This document shows, one piece after another, positions 1 through 8,306 of a DNA stretch of 64,000 bases. The DNA is from Streptomyces sp. NBC_00091 (lineage in GTDB: Bacteria > Actinomycetota > Actinomycetes > Streptomycetales > Streptomycetaceae), in NCBI RefSeq assembly GCF_026343185.1, contig NZ_JAPEMA010000001.1, positions 5,332,001 through 5,396,000 of the forward strand, given 5' to 3'. The notes beneath the pieces were generated by a model. It had not been told where the DNA came from and searched no databases. It saw nothing but the letters and a program-made list of their open reading frames with translations. The position numbers were made by a program, and so were the translations under genes. How positions within the stretch are numbered: the first letter of the stretch is position 1; every line of letters starts with the position of its first letter.

Positions 1-1070
1 GAGGCGGTGGTGGCGGCGAGGGTGCGGCCGAAGCGGGGGCTCAGCAGGTGGCCGAGGTAGCGGTCGGCGTCGGCGACCGGGCCGTGGTAGCGCAGGCCGA
101 GGGTGCGCTCGCTGCAACGGTCGTGCATGGCGCGGGCGGCCTCGAGGTCGGAGCCGTCGGCCCGGCGCACGGTGATCTCGTTGCCCTCGGGCAGGGTCAG
201 CACGTCCTGGCTCCGGGGGACACGGGGCCCGAGGCGGGCGTCGAGCTCGACCAGGGCCCGGGCGCGGGCGAACTCGGTCGGGGTGAAGGGCAGGTAGGGC
301 CGCTCCACGGTGATCGCGCCGCCCGAGGGGTCGCGCAGGCGCATCACCGTGGACTCCAGGACCCCCTCGACGGGGGCGTCGGCGCCCGCGTTGGGGCGGC
401 CCGAGAGGGTGGTGGCGGGGATCGACTGGATGGTGCAGCGGCCGAGCAGCTGGCGCAGCGCGAGCGGGAGTTCGGCGGCGTCCAGGGCGGTGCGGGTGGC
501 CAGGCCCAGGACCCGGGTGGGAGTGTCCACCAGGTCGTGGGCGTCGGCGCGCTCGATCCAGGTGCTGCGGCCGCCGGCCTGGGCGACGGTCCGGGCCAGG
601 CCGGCGGAGGGCAGCTCCCGCGGGGCGCGCAGCAGGAACTCGTCGACGGTGCCGCCCTCGGGGAGGGGGTGGGTCTGGAGGGTCAGGATGTCGACGCCGT
701 CGCGGGCGAGCGCGGTGCACAGCGCGGCCAGGCTGCCGGGCTGGTCGCGTACGGTCGTCCGCATCCGCCAGAGCGCGCCGGTGGTCTGGGTGGTCGTCGC
801 GGCCGGGGGCGGATCGGACGGGGCCGTGCTCACCGGGGGCGGCGCATGGCTGTGGCGGCGCGCCCACCAGGTGTGGAAGGCCGCCGTGACCAGCAGGGCG
901 ACGGCCGAGGCGACCAGCAGCACCGGGCCGCCCGGGCCGTGCGCGACCAGATTGGCGATGCCGTCGGCGACCGCGACGGCGCAGAAGAGGGCGGCGAGTT
1001 CGACGAGGTCCCGGCGCCAGTGGTGGCGGTGGGGACGCGGGGCGTGGGAGGCAGGGCTACGGTCAGTCAT
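1..1070 (-). CDS. GNAT acetyltransferase-like protein with membrane N-terminus and ACT-like domain (C-terminus cut by window edge)
   Basis: The reading frame starts at an ATG at 1070 and runs off the left edge, so about 356 residues are visible. Residues 20-60 hold two hydrophobic stretches (around LVELAALFCAVAVADGI and PVLLVASAVALLVTAAF), suggesting two membrane passes. Residues 95-170 read like an ACT-type small-molecule-binding domain (MRTTVRDQPGSLAALCTALA, then DILTLQTHPL). From about residue 290 the sequence EITVRRADGSDLEAARAMHD followed by LGLRY is the usual beginning of a GNAT fold; its acetyl-CoA loop lies beyond the window. ACT-GNAT proteins are known in Streptomyces, but the substrate is not. 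The assignment rests on motifs only, and the membrane anchor is the less usual part. It is transcribed away from the phoD unit. Confidence 0.75.
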   Translation of the reverse strand, partial: MTDRSPASHAPRPHRHHWRRDLVELAALFCAVAVADGIANLVAHGPGGPVLLVASAVALLVTAAFHTWWARRHSHAPPPVSTAPSDPPPAATTTQTTGALWRMRTTVRDQPGSLAALCTALARDGVDILTLQTHPLPEGGTVDEFLLRAPRELPSAGLARTVAQAGGRSTWIERADAHDLVDTPTRVLGLATRTALDAAELPLALRQLLGRCTIQSIPATTLSGRPNAGADAPVEGVLESTVMRLRDPSGGAITVERPYLPFTPTEFARARALVELDARLGPRVPRSQDVLTLPEGNEITVRRADGSDLEAARAMHDRCSERTLGLRYHGPVADADRYLGHLLSPRFGRTLAATTA

Positions 1071-1174
1071 GCAGACCACTGTGGCGCAGGGGTGTTGCGT
1101 GATCACGAACGATCTGTGACCGACTGGTTAAGCGTCGATCTGGCCGGTTTCGCCGGTTTTTCCGGCAGATTTCC

Positions 1175-1201
1175 CCTGCCTGCCTGCCTGCCTGCCTGCC
1201 T
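1175..1201. repeat. CCTG tetranucleotide repeat
   Basis: Six complete CCTG units plus CCT lie in tandem about 85 bases beyond the stop codon of phoD, in the gap between phoD and the upstream GNAT gene. Short tandem repeats of this kind can change length by slippage. No gene reads through it in a convincing frame. Confidence 0.9.
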
Positions 1202-1285
1202 TGCCCGTGGCCCGCCTGCTGCCCGCCTGAGGCCCGCCGGGTGGTCCGCCTGTGGTTCGCCGCCGGATTCCGCGCCGCCCCGTCG

Positions 1286-2884
1286 TCACCCCTGTCCGAC
1301 GCGGCCCGGCTGGAGGACCTTCGTGAAGAGTACGCCGCCTCCCTGCCGGCGCAGCCGGACGGTCAGCTCCCCGCTGCCGCCGTCGATCTCGACCTCCCCG
1401 TAGTACGGGGGGTTCTCGGCCGGGGACATGTTGGCCACCGGCGCCGACTGGACGTACTCCGTCCGCGGTCCGAAGGTCGCGTCGAGCCGGCCGGCCGGGA
1501 AACCGCCCGCGCCGATGGGCCCGGACACGAACTCCCAGAACGGCGCGAAGTCGGAGAAGGCCGCGCGCTCGGGGGCGTAGTGGTTGGCGGCGGTGTAGTG
1601 GACGTCGGCGGTGAGCCAGAGGGTGCCGGTGATGTGCTGGTGCTTGATGTGGCGCAGGAGTTCGGCGATCTGGAGCTCGCGTCCCAGCGGGGCCCCCGGG
1701 TCGCCCTGGGCCACTGCCTCGAAGTTCACGGCCCCGTCGGGGATGACGATGCCGAGCGGCATGTCGGCGGCGATGACCTTCCAGGTGGCCCGGGAGCGCG
1801 AGAGTTCCCGCTTCAGCCAGGCCAGTTGTTCGGCGCCGAGGATGCCGACCGGGTCCTCGGTCTGGCGGCCGGGCGAGTTGGCGTCGCGGTGGGTGCGCAT
1901 GTCCAGCACGAACACGTCGAGCAGCGGGCCGTGCCGCAGCACCCGGTACATCCGGCCCTCGGCACGCCCGCCCCGCAGGTCCGTGACCGGGAAGTACTCG
2001 CCGAAGGCCTGGCGGGCCCGGGCGGCGAGGGTGTCGACGTCCTTGACGGTGTAGCGGGGGTCGTCGAGCAGCTGGCCCGGGTACCAGTTGTTGCGCACCT
2101 CGTGGTCGTCCCACTGGGCGAGGACGGGGACCTGGGCGTAGAAGTCGCGCAGGTTGCGATCGAGCAGGTTGTAGCGGAAGTTCCCGCGGAACTCGGCCAG
2201 GGTCTCGGCGACCTTGGACTTCTCCTCGGTGGTGACGTTGTGCCACACGCGGCCGTCGGGCAGCGGCACGGCGGCCTTGATCGGCCCGTCGGCGTAGATC
2301 GTGTCGCCGCTGAAGAGGAAGAAGTCGGGGTCGCGCAGCCGCATCTCGTCGAAGACGCGGTACCCGCCCAGTTCGGGGTTGATGCCCCAGCCCTGGCCCG
2401 CGAGGTCCCCGGACCACAGGAAGCGCACGTCGTGCCGGCGGGACACGGGCGTGGTGCGGAAGCTGCCGCGCACCGGCTCGCCGCAACGGCGGGGGTCGTC
2501 GGGGTCGGCGAGGACGACCCGGTAGTGGATCTGCCGGCCGGGCGGCAGGTCGCGCAGGGTGGCGGTGCCGGTGTGGTCGGTGGCCGGGCCCAGGAAGGGG
2601 CCGCCGTGGCGGCGGACGCCGTAGCGGAACGACTCGCTCGGGGAGGTTTCGACGTACATCAGGGCGGGACGGTCGGAGCGCGTCCATACGGTGGCCGAGT
2701 GGGAGGTGATCTCTCCGGACTGCGCGCCCCAGAGCGCGGCCGGGCGGCCGGAGCGGGTGAAGGCGGGGGCCCGGCCGGTGGCGGCCAGGGCGGGTGAGGC
2801 CAACGCCGTGGACAGTGCCAGGCCCAGAGGGACGGCCAGTGAGCCGCCGAGCAGCGACCTTCGGGTGTGCGGCATCGGTGTCAT
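1286..2884 (-). CDS. phoD: Alkaline phosphatase D, Tat-secreted
   Basis: 532 residues. PhoD enzymes are calcium/iron-dependent phosphodiesterases and phosphomonoesterases that release phosphate outside the cell. The N-terminus (HTRRSLLGGSLAVPLGLAL, then ALASPALA) is a textbook twin-arginine signal peptide with an Ala-X-Ala cleavage site, so the protein is expected to be exported folded. An N-terminal beta-sandwich domain (about 40-150, GEITSHSATVWTRSDRPA) precedes the metallophosphatase domain, with FLWSGDLAGQGWG, FFLFSGDTIYADGP, WDDHEVRNNW and the C-terminal LWLTADVHYTA carrying expected metal ligands. Length is normal for the family. The ATG at 2884 follows a GGAGAAG ribosome site. A PHO-box-like site lies 72-93 bases upstream, in line with PhoP control of phoD in S. 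coelicolor. Confidence 0.95.
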   Translation of the reverse strand: MTPMPHTRRSLLGGSLAVPLGLALSTALASPALAATGRAPAFTRSGRPAALWGAQSGEITSHSATVWTRSDRPALMYVETSPSESFRYGVRRHGGPFLGPATDHTGTATLRDLPPGRQIHYRVVLADPDDPRRCGEPVRGSFRTTPVSRRHDVRFLWSGDLAGQGWGINPELGGYRVFDEMRLRDPDFFLFSGDTIYADGPIKAAVPLPDGRVWHNVTTEEKSKVAETLAEFRGNFRYNLLDRNLRDFYAQVPVLAQWDDHEVRNNWYPGQLLDDPRYTVKDVDTLAARARQAFGEYFPVTDLRGGRAEGRMYRVLRHGPLLDVFVLDMRTHRDANSPGRQTEDPVGILGAEQLAWLKRELSRSRATWKVIAADMPLGIVIPDGAVNFEAVAQGDPGAPLGRELQIAELLRHIKHQHITGTLWLTADVHYTAANHYAPERAAFSDFAPFWEFVSGPIGAGGFPAGRLDATFGPRTEYVQSAPVANMSPAENPPYYGEVEIDGGSGELTVRLRRQGGGVLFTKVLQPGRVGQG

Positions 2885-2955
2885 GGGTGCTTCTCCAGGG
2901 GCCGGCGGGGGCGGGCCGGACCAGTGTGCCTTCGCACACGGGACCGACCGCGTCG

Positions 2956-2977
2956 CTCACGCGAACCGTGGATGAAC
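2956..2977 (-). promoter_or_regulatory. Candidate PHO box upstream of phoD
   Basis: On the minus strand there are two adjacent 11-base units, GTTCATCCACG and GTTCGCGTGAG. Streptomyces PhoP binds tandem 11-base direct repeats whose core resembles GTTCACC; the first unit is close to it, the second weaker. The position, 72-93 bases upstream of the phoD start, is suitable for phosphate-starvation activation. This is motif matching only. Confidence 0.55.
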
Positions 2978-2982
2978 AGCCG

Positions 2983-3867
2983 TCAGCCGCTCATGGCCGG
3001 GGGCTGGTTGCCGGTCGCGGCCGTCGCCGTCGCTGCGGCCGTCGCCGTGTCCAGGATGACGCGCGCCACCAGTGCCGGGTCGTCGTTCATCGGGACGTGG
3101 CCGCAGCCCGGGAGCCGGACCAGCCGCGCCCCCGGGACGGTGTGCTTGGCGCGGATCCCCTGGCGGCGGAGCAGCAGCCGGTCACGGGTGCCCCAGGCGA
3201 TCGTGACGGGGAGCCCGGGCAGGTCCTCGGTGAACCGTACGGAGCCGCCCGCGGCCAGGGTCTGCTCGAAGCCGGTGGCCTCCCTCAGGGCGAGGGTCTC
3301 GGCGACCACTGCCTCCGGGGCGCGGTGGGCCGGGCGGGCGTAGATGGTGCCGGTGAGCGCGGCCCGGCCGGGGCCGCTGCGCGAGAGCCGCTCCAGGGCC
3401 GGCAGGGGCAGCGCCCTCGCCCCGGCGCGCATGGCGCGCAGCACGGTGAAGGCGTAGCGCCGCTCGCCCTCCGACCAGAACCCGGCGGGGGAGAGGGCGG
3501 TGACCGAGCGGGCGAGACCCCTGCGCCCCATCTCCAGGGCGAGGAGTCCGCCCAGTGAGTTGCCCACGACGTGCGGGCGCGGGGCACCGAGCGCGGCGCA
3601 GAGCGCTCCGAGGGCCGGGGCGACGGTGCCGAGGTCATAGGGGACACCGGCGGGGAGGGGCTCGGAGGCGCCGAAGCCGGGCAGGTCGACGGCGATGACG
3701 TCGTACTCGGCGGCCAGGATGCCGGTCACCGGGTGCCAGGCCTGGAGGTGGTGGCCGATGCCGTGCAAGAGGAGAAGAGGTTCGCCGGCGCCCTTGCGTT
3801 CGTAGGCGACGGTCGCGGTGCGGGGGCCCAGCGGCGAATCGATCGTGAAGGAGACCGTGGCGGTCAT
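2983..3867 (-). CDS. Alpha/beta-fold hydrolase
   Basis: 294 residues of the alpha/beta-hydrolase superfamily. The oxyanion-hole region is LLLLHGIGHHLQAW, the nucleophile elbow is VGNSLGGLLALE with Ser as nucleophile, the acid is probably the Asp of WGTRDRLLLRRQ, and the catalytic His is in LPGCGHVPMNDDPALV. All three triad positions are present, so the enzyme should be active. The family covers esterases, epoxide hydrolases and C-C hydrolases; the sequence does not say which. No signal peptide is visible, so it is probably cytoplasmic. It lies directly upstream of the PHO-box region and points the same way as phoD, but the 98-base gap and the separate site argue against a simple operon. The C-terminal residues after position 280 are an Ala/Thr-rich low-complexity tail. 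Confidence 0.88.
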   Translation of the reverse strand: MTATVSFTIDSPLGPRTATVAYERKGAGEPLLLLHGIGHHLQAWHPVTGILAAEYDVIAVDLPGFGASEPLPAGVPYDLGTVAPALGALCAALGAPRPHVVGNSLGGLLALEMGRRGLARSVTALSPAGFWSEGERRYAFTVLRAMRAGARALPLPALERLSRSGPGRAALTGTIYARPAHRAPEAVVAETLALREATGFEQTLAAGGSVRFTEDLPGLPVTIAWGTRDRLLLRRQGIRAKHTVPGARLVRLPGCGHVPMNDDPALVARVILDTATAAATATAATGNQPPAMSG

Positions 3868-4095
3868 GCTGCTCCTCGTCGGGTGGACGCGTACGAGACA
3901 GGTCGTCAGTAACGACTGCGTCCATGATTACCGCCGGGTAGCCCCCGGCTACAAGCCTTCGCGAAGCCTTCGCCGGGCTTTCGCCGGGCTTTCGCCGGGC
4001 CTTCGCGGAGCCTCCGTGGAGCGGGGGCGCACAGCACGAACATCCTGTGAACGGCTTGCTACATATGCCCGATCTGCCCGGCAAAGCGGCCAGGA

Positions 4096-4130
4096 TTGGT
4101 CTTGACCAAGGGGTGGCACCGTCCTATGGT
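4096..4130 (+). promoter_or_regulatory. Promoter of the GntR gene with dre-like palindromic operator on its -35 box
   Basis: TTGGTC-TT-GACCAA (4096-4109) is an inverted repeat closely resembling the DasR responsive element (consensus ACTGGTCTAGACCACT). The -35 hexamer TTGACC (4102-4107) lies inside it and is followed by a 17-base spacer and a -10 hexamer TATGGT (4125-4130). The rest of the gap 3868-4246 shows only a short CTTTCGCCGGG direct repeat near 3970-4000 and no gene. A bound regulator would block RNA polymerase, so autoregulation by the GntR product, or control by DasR, is likely. Confidence 0.6.
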
Positions 4131-4246
4131 CACGGATAGTGCAGGAACCTTTAATAAACAAGGGCGCAGAACTGCGGCGCGAAGAGCGCCGCTGGAACAC
4201 GGCGATGCCGGACACGGTGACAGCGGCGATTGCAGGAGGAGTCAGG

Positions 4247-4999
4247 GTGGGGACGACGCAGCTCGAATCGGTGCCGGAGCCGAAGTACTGGCACCTGAAG
4301 ACCGTGCTCAGCGACGCGCTGGACCAGGACTTCGCGGTCGGTGAGGTCCTGCCGAACGAGCGTGAGCTCGCCGCGCGCTTCGGAGTCGCCCGCGCCACCC
4401 TGCGGCAGGCCCTGGAGCAGCTCGAGCTCGAAGGGCGCCTGCAGCGCCGCCGCGGAGTCGGCACCACCGTCGCCCCGCCGCGCGTGGGCGTCGCCGTCGG
4501 CAGTACGGGCCACAGCTGGCCCGGCGAGAGCGTCGACGGCTGGGAGGCCGTGGACGCGGTCGAGGCCGTCCCCGCCGCCGCGGTCCTGGGGCTCCTCGGA
4601 ACCGCCGCCGGCCAGCCCGTGCACACCGTGCGCCGGACCCGCGTCACGCAGGGCCAGGCCGTCGCCGCCGAGCTGCTCTACGTGCCCGCCGCCTCGGTGC
4701 CCGGGCTCTCCGCCATCGACGCTCCCACCGGGCCCGCGCGGGCGCGGGCGGTCCTGCGGGAGCTCCAGCGGCTCGAGCTGGAGGGGCAGGACCGCTCGGT
4801 CGAGCTGGGCTCCGCCCGCGCCGACGACGCCAAGGAGCTGGACCGGCTGCCCGGCGCGCCCGTGCTCCTGGTGACCACCCGCTACTTCACCGCCGCCGGC
4901 ACCGCCGCCGTCTCGGTGGCCACCTACCGCGCCGACACCTGCCGCCTCACCTTCGGTGACTCCGGCGTCGAGATCACGGACGCCCGCGCCGCCTCCTGA
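4247..4999 (+). CDS. GntR-family (HutC/DasR subfamily) transcriptional regulator
   Basis: 250 residues from a GTG at 4247, chosen because AGGAGGA lies six bases before it; an in-frame ATG at 4205 lacks a ribosome site. The N-terminal winged helix is clear: YWHLKTVLSDALDQDFAVG, LPNERELAARFGVARATLRQ and LEQLELEGRLQRRRGVGTTV are typical of GntR. The C-terminal half (about 95-250) is a UTRA-type ligand domain, ending in a beta strand pair with VTTRYFTAAGTAAVSVATYR. DasR-group proteins bind phosphosugars such as GlcN6P, but the ligand here is unknown. The dre-like operator on its own promoter suggests autoregulation. It is convergent with the ROK regulator, which is also a sugar-linked family, with terminators between. 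Confidence 0.9.
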   Translation: MGTTQLESVPEPKYWHLKTVLSDALDQDFAVGEVLPNERELAARFGVARATLRQALEQLELEGRLQRRRGVGTTVAPPRVGVAVGSTGHSWPGESVDGWEAVDAVEAVPAAAVLGLLGTAAGQPVHTVRRTRVTQGQAVAAELLYVPAASVPGLSAIDAPTGPARARAVLRELQRLELEGQDRSVELGSARADDAKELDRLPGAPVLLVTTRYFTAAGTAAVSVATYRADTCRLTFGDSGVEITDARAAS

Positions 5000-5010
5000 C
5001 ACCAGCCGCG

Positions 5011-5044
5011 AACACCCCGGGCACCCTTCGGTGCCCGGGGTGTT
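5011..5044 (+). terminator. Strong hairpin terminator after the GntR gene
   Basis: A perfect 15-base-pair stem (arm AACACCCCGGGCACC) with a CTTC tetraloop starts 12 bases after the GntR stop codon. There is no long U tract, as is usual in Streptomyces. It separates two convergent genes and probably works on both strands. Confidence 0.85.
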
Positions 5045-5115
5045 CCCGTACCTGCCGGGGGCGGGGGCGGCGCGGCGGCCGGCCGGACGGGGCGCGGCAG
5101 CCGGGATTCCGGGAT

Positions 5116-5144
5116 GCCCGCTGTCCCGTCCCGGGACAGCGGGC
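5116..5144 (-). terminator. Hairpin terminator after the ROK gene
   Basis: A perfect 13-base-pair stem (arm GCCCGCTGTCCCG) with a three-base loop lies 50 bases beyond the stop codon of the ROK regulator, between the two convergent genes. Confidence 0.75.
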
Positions 5145-5193
5145 GCGCAGGCTCCCGCTTCCTGCCGGCAGGCGGCGTTACCGGCGGGCGGAG

Positions 5194-6348
5194 TCACCGG
5201 CGGGCGGTGACCGTCTTCTCCACCGCGAACAGCTCTTCCTCCACGTGGTCCAGCGCGAGCCGCAGCGCGCCCGTGGCCACGGCGGCCTCACCGAGCATGG
5301 ACTGCGCCACCCTCGGCGGGCGCAGGCAGTACCGCTCCAGTTCCCGGCGCAGGGGGTCCAGGACTCCGTCCAGGCCGGCCGCCCAGCCGCCGACCACCAC
5401 CAGCTCCGGATCCATCGCCAGCACCAGCGCCGCCACGTCGTGCACGAGCCGCTGGAGGAACCGTTCCACCGCGGCCACCGCCCGCTCGTCGCCCCGCTTG
5501 GCCATCGCGAACACCTCGGTGACCGCCGGCTCGTCCAGGGGGTGCAGGGGTTCGCCCGTCGTCGACAGCAGCCGCTCCGGGGTGGCTTCCCGCCCCAGCA
5601 GGTGCAGCGCGCCGATCTCGCCGGCCGCGCCGCCGAAGCCCCGGTGCAGTCTGCCGCCGATCAGGGAGCCCGCGCCGGGGCTGAGCCCGGCCATCACGAA
5701 CACCATGTCGTCGGTGTCCCGCGCCGCGCCCTTCCAGTGCTCGGCGACCGCGGCCGCGTTGGCGTCGTTCTCCACCTGGACCGGACAGCGGAACGAGCGC
5801 CGCAACCGCTCCCCGAGCGGCAGTCCCGTCCAGCCGGGCAGGGCCGTCCCGAGGCGGACCGTGCCGTCGGCCTCGACGATGCCCGGGCTGCCGACCCCGA
5901 CCGCCCGCAGCGAGTCGCGGGGGATCCCAGCCCGGCGCAGCAGATCGGCGACCGCCGCCCTGACCCGTTCCAGCCGCTCGTCGGCCGAAGCCGTCTCGGC
6001 GACGTCCTTGGTACCGGCTCCGATCACCCGGCCGTCCAGCCCGGACAACAGCACCGCGATCCGGTGCGAGCCGATCTCGATGCCGAGCAGATGCCCCGCC
6101 TCGGCGCGGAAACGGAACCTCCTCGCGGGCCGCCCCTGCCGCCGCGCGCCTTCCTCGGCGCCCGCCTCGACCACCAGCCCGGCGCCGATCAGCCCCTCGA
6201 CGACTCCCTCGACCGTCGGCCGGGAGAGCCCGGTCACCCGGGTGAGGTCGGTGAGGGTCGGCGATTCGGCCGCCCGCAGTGCCCGAAGCACCACGGCCGA
6301 ATTGATACGCCGGAGCAGAGAGGGATCCCCGCCGGTCAGCTGCCCCAA
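5194..6348 (-). CDS. ROK-family transcriptional regulator
   Basis: 384 residues. The N-terminal helix-turn-helix (about 10-70: LRRINSAVVLRALRA, then LTRVTGLSRPTVEGVVEGLI) is followed by the ROK sugar-binding/kinase fold: LGIEIGSHRIAVLLSGLDGR (phosphate-1 motif), VGVGSPGIVEADGTVR, VENDANAAAVAEHW and a C-terminal LVVVGGWAAGL. The HTH marks it as a NagC/XylR-type repressor rather than a glucokinase. The zinc-binding CXCGXXGCXE motif of many ROK proteins is absent (the region reads GFGGAAGEIGALHL), so a zinc-free fold is expected. Translation appears to start at a TTG (6348), supported by GGAGG eight bases upstream. It converges on the GntR gene; both belong to sugar-responsive families, but no sugar transporter is adjacent. 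Confidence 0.9.
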   Translation of the reverse strand: MGQLTGGDPSLLRRINSAVVLRALRAAESPTLTDLTRVTGLSRPTVEGVVEGLIGAGLVVEAGAEEGARRQGRPARRFRFRAEAGHLLGIEIGSHRIAVLLSGLDGRVIGAGTKDVAETASADERLERVRAAVADLLRRAGIPRDSLRAVGVGSPGIVEADGTVRLGTALPGWTGLPLGERLRRSFRCPVQVENDANAAAVAEHWKGAARDTDDMVFVMAGLSPGAGSLIGGRLHRGFGGAAGEIGALHLLGREATPERLLSTTGEPLHPLDEPAVTEVFAMAKRGDERAVAAVERFLQRLVHDVAALVLAMDPELVVVGGWAAGLDGVLDPLRRELERYCLRPPRVAQSMLGEAAVATGALRLALDHVEEELFAVEKTVTARR

Positions 6349-6449
6349 CGTGTGTCCTCCCAGCTAGCGACCCTGTCAGCCGGATCGTACTGCGCCCCCG
6401 CCGCGGCGGCGAGAAGCGGGCCCCCATCGGCCGGAGCCGGCCCGCCCCC

Positions 6450-7100
6450 TCAGGCCGGGGAGACGAATCCGGACTCGTACGCCGCGATCACCGCCTGGGT
6501 CCGGTCGCGCGCCCCCAGCTTGCCGAGGATTGCGCTGACGTGAGACTTCACGGTCTCCGTGCCGACGATCATCTCGCGGGCGATCTCCACATTGGTCAGC
6601 CCCCGCGCCATGAGCCGCAGCACGGCCTCCTCGCGCTCGGTCAGCGCGGCCCGCTCCAGGACCGCGCGCGCCTTCCGGTTCCCGTACTCGGCGGCGAGGG
6701 CCCGTACCGCTGCGGGGAAGAGCAGGGTCTCGCCCTCCGCCACGAGCCGCACCGCGTGCACGATCTCCGAGGGGCGGGACCGCTTCAGCAGGAAACCGTC
6801 GGCTCCGGCACGCAGGGCCTGGTAGACGTACTCGTCGTTCTCGAAGGTCGTGACCACGAGGATCTTCGGCGGGGAGTCCACCGACCGCAGGACCGCTCGG
6901 GTCGCCTCGATCCCGTCGAGCAGCGGCATCCGCACGTCCATCGCCACCACATCCGGCCGCAGGCTCCGCACCAGCGGGATCACCGACGCTCCGTCCGCGG
7001 CCTCACCCACCACCTCGATGTCGGGCTGGGCCTCCAGGACGGCGCGCAGACCCGCGCGCACCAGGGGTTCGTCGTCGACGAGCAGTACGGTAACCGGCAT
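6450..7100 (-). CDS. NarL/FixJ-type response regulator
   Basis: 216 residues. The receiver domain occupies 1-120, with the acidic pocket DDE (VLLVDDEP), phospho-acceptor Asp in VVAMDVRMPLLDG, Thr in VVTTFEND and Lys in FLLKRS. A LuxR-type HTH follows (LTEREEAVLRLMARGLTNVE, then IAREMIVGTETVKSHVSAIL), so it should bind DNA as a dimer. The ATG at 7100 matches the family N-terminus MPVTVLLVDDEP. It lies four bases downstream of the sensor kinase stop and is almost certainly co-transcribed with it. The likely targets are its own promoter and the divergent ABC exporter, through the 34-bp palindrome at 8307-8340. Confidence 0.95.
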   Translation of the reverse strand: MPVTVLLVDDEPLVRAGLRAVLEAQPDIEVVGEAADGASVIPLVRSLRPDVVAMDVRMPLLDGIEATRAVLRSVDSPPKILVVTTFENDEYVYQALRAGADGFLLKRSRPSEIVHAVRLVAEGETLLFPAAVRALAAEYGNRKARAVLERAALTEREEAVLRLMARGLTNVEIAREMIVGTETVKSHVSAILGKLGARDRTQAVIAAYESGFVSPA

Positions 7101-7104
7101 CCGG

Positions 7105-8280
7105 TCAGGATATTCGCTCCAGCGGAAGCCTCGCGCGCACCCGCCAACTCCCTTCGTGGGGGCCCGTTTCGGCCTCGCCGCCGAGCAGCGCGGCCCGCTC
7201 CCGCATCCCGCGCAGCCCGCTCCCGCCACCCGTCGTGACGGCGGGACGCGTCGGCAGAGGGTTCGTCACCTCCAGATCCAGCCGGCCCACGGCCATCTCC
7301 ACCCGCACGCGGATGGGCACGGGCCCGCAGTGGCGCAGCACATTGGTGAGCGCCTCCTGAAGGATCCGGTACCCCTCCCGGGTGACCGGGCCGGGCAACT
7401 TCTCCAGCCGGCCCGTCAGTTGCGCGTCCACCGCCGCGCCCGAGGCGCGCGCCGACTCCAGCAGCCGGTCCGCCTCGACCAGGGTCGGCCGCTGCGACGG
7501 CGGCTGCGCGGACTCCCGCAGGACCAGCAGGACCCGTTCCAGATCCTCCAGCGCGGCCCGGCCCGTCTCCTCGATCGCGCTCAGCGCGCGGTCGGTGAAC
7601 TCGGGATTGCCGGCCGCCCGCGCCGCACCCGCCTGAACCACCGCGACCGTCAGGGCGTGCCCGATGGAGTCGTGCAGCTCGCGCGCGATCCGGGTCCGCT
7701 CCAACAGCTGTTCCGTACGCGCCTCCAACGCCGTCAGCCGCTCGGCGGCCGACGGCCCCAGCAGCCGCCGGGCGATCGCGGTGATCAGCTCGCCGAGCAG
7801 GACCACGACGATGATCAGCAGGACCAGCGGCACCGGCGCGAGCAGGGCCGCGGCCCAGCGCACCGGGACGAAGGGCACCGCAGGGTCGCCGTTCAGGGGA
7901 TGCCCGAGCGCGATCGCGACCAGCTCGACGGTCACCACTGGGAGCCACACGGTCGCGAACATGGCGGCCCCGGCCACGAGCAGCCGTATCTCCAGCCACA
8001 CCAGGGTCCGCCACCGGTCCGCCCAGCCCGCCGACGGGGCGGTGCTGATGAGGTTGTCCTCGCTGTCCCGGTCCTGCGGACTGAGCAGGAACTGGGCCTG
8101 GAGCCCCTCGGCCAGCCGCACCCACGGCACGAAGCCGAACGGTATGACGATCAGCAGCGGCATCCACGGCCAGCGGGGGTTGATGAACATCCACAGGGCC
8201 AGCAGCAGGAGTGGGACGCACAAGTGCAGCCAGCGCGAGTACGTCACCGGCCGGAACGGGGCACGGAGAAGTCGGATCAT
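7105..8280 (-). CDS. Sensor histidine kinase (HisKA_3 type)
   Basis: 391 residues. The N-terminal part has four hydrophobic segments (about 18-33, 38-52, 100-125, 150-175), so it is a membrane protein with little extracellular sequence, as in intramembrane-sensing kinases tied to ABC exporters. The DHp helix carries the phosphorylated His in RTRIARELHDSIGHALTVAV. The ATPase domain has the N box LQEALTNVLRHCG and the glycine box GGGSGLRGMRERA. It forms a classical pair with the response regulator that follows immediately. The gene is divergent from an ABC ATPase-permease pair, an arrangement often linked to antibiotic or cell-envelope stress responses. The signal itself is unknown. Confidence 0.95.
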   Translation of the reverse strand: MIRLLRAPFRPVTYSRWLHLCVPLLLLALWMFINPRWPWMPLLIVIPFGFVPWVRLAEGLQAQFLLSPQDRDSEDNLISTAPSAGWADRWRTLVWLEIRLLVAGAAMFATVWLPVVTVELVAIALGHPLNGDPAVPFVPVRWAAALLAPVPLVLLIIVVVLLGELITAIARRLLGPSAAERLTALEARTEQLLERTRIARELHDSIGHALTVAVVQAGAARAAGNPEFTDRALSAIEETGRAALEDLERVLLVLRESAQPPSQRPTLVEADRLLESARASGAAVDAQLTGRLEKLPGPVTREGYRILQEALTNVLRHCGPVPIRVRVEMAVGRLDLEVTNPLPTRPAVTTGGGSGLRGMRERAALLGGEAETGPHEGSWRVRARLPLERIS

Positions 8281-8306
8281 GGCCCCATCGTGGCAGGGGG
8301 CGGGCC

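Noticed and set aside
1128..2960. A 610-residue open frame over phoD on the same strand
   Set aside because: Shadow frame caused by high GC; the PhoD frame has family motifs and a Tat signal, this one only Arg/Pro-rich sequence.
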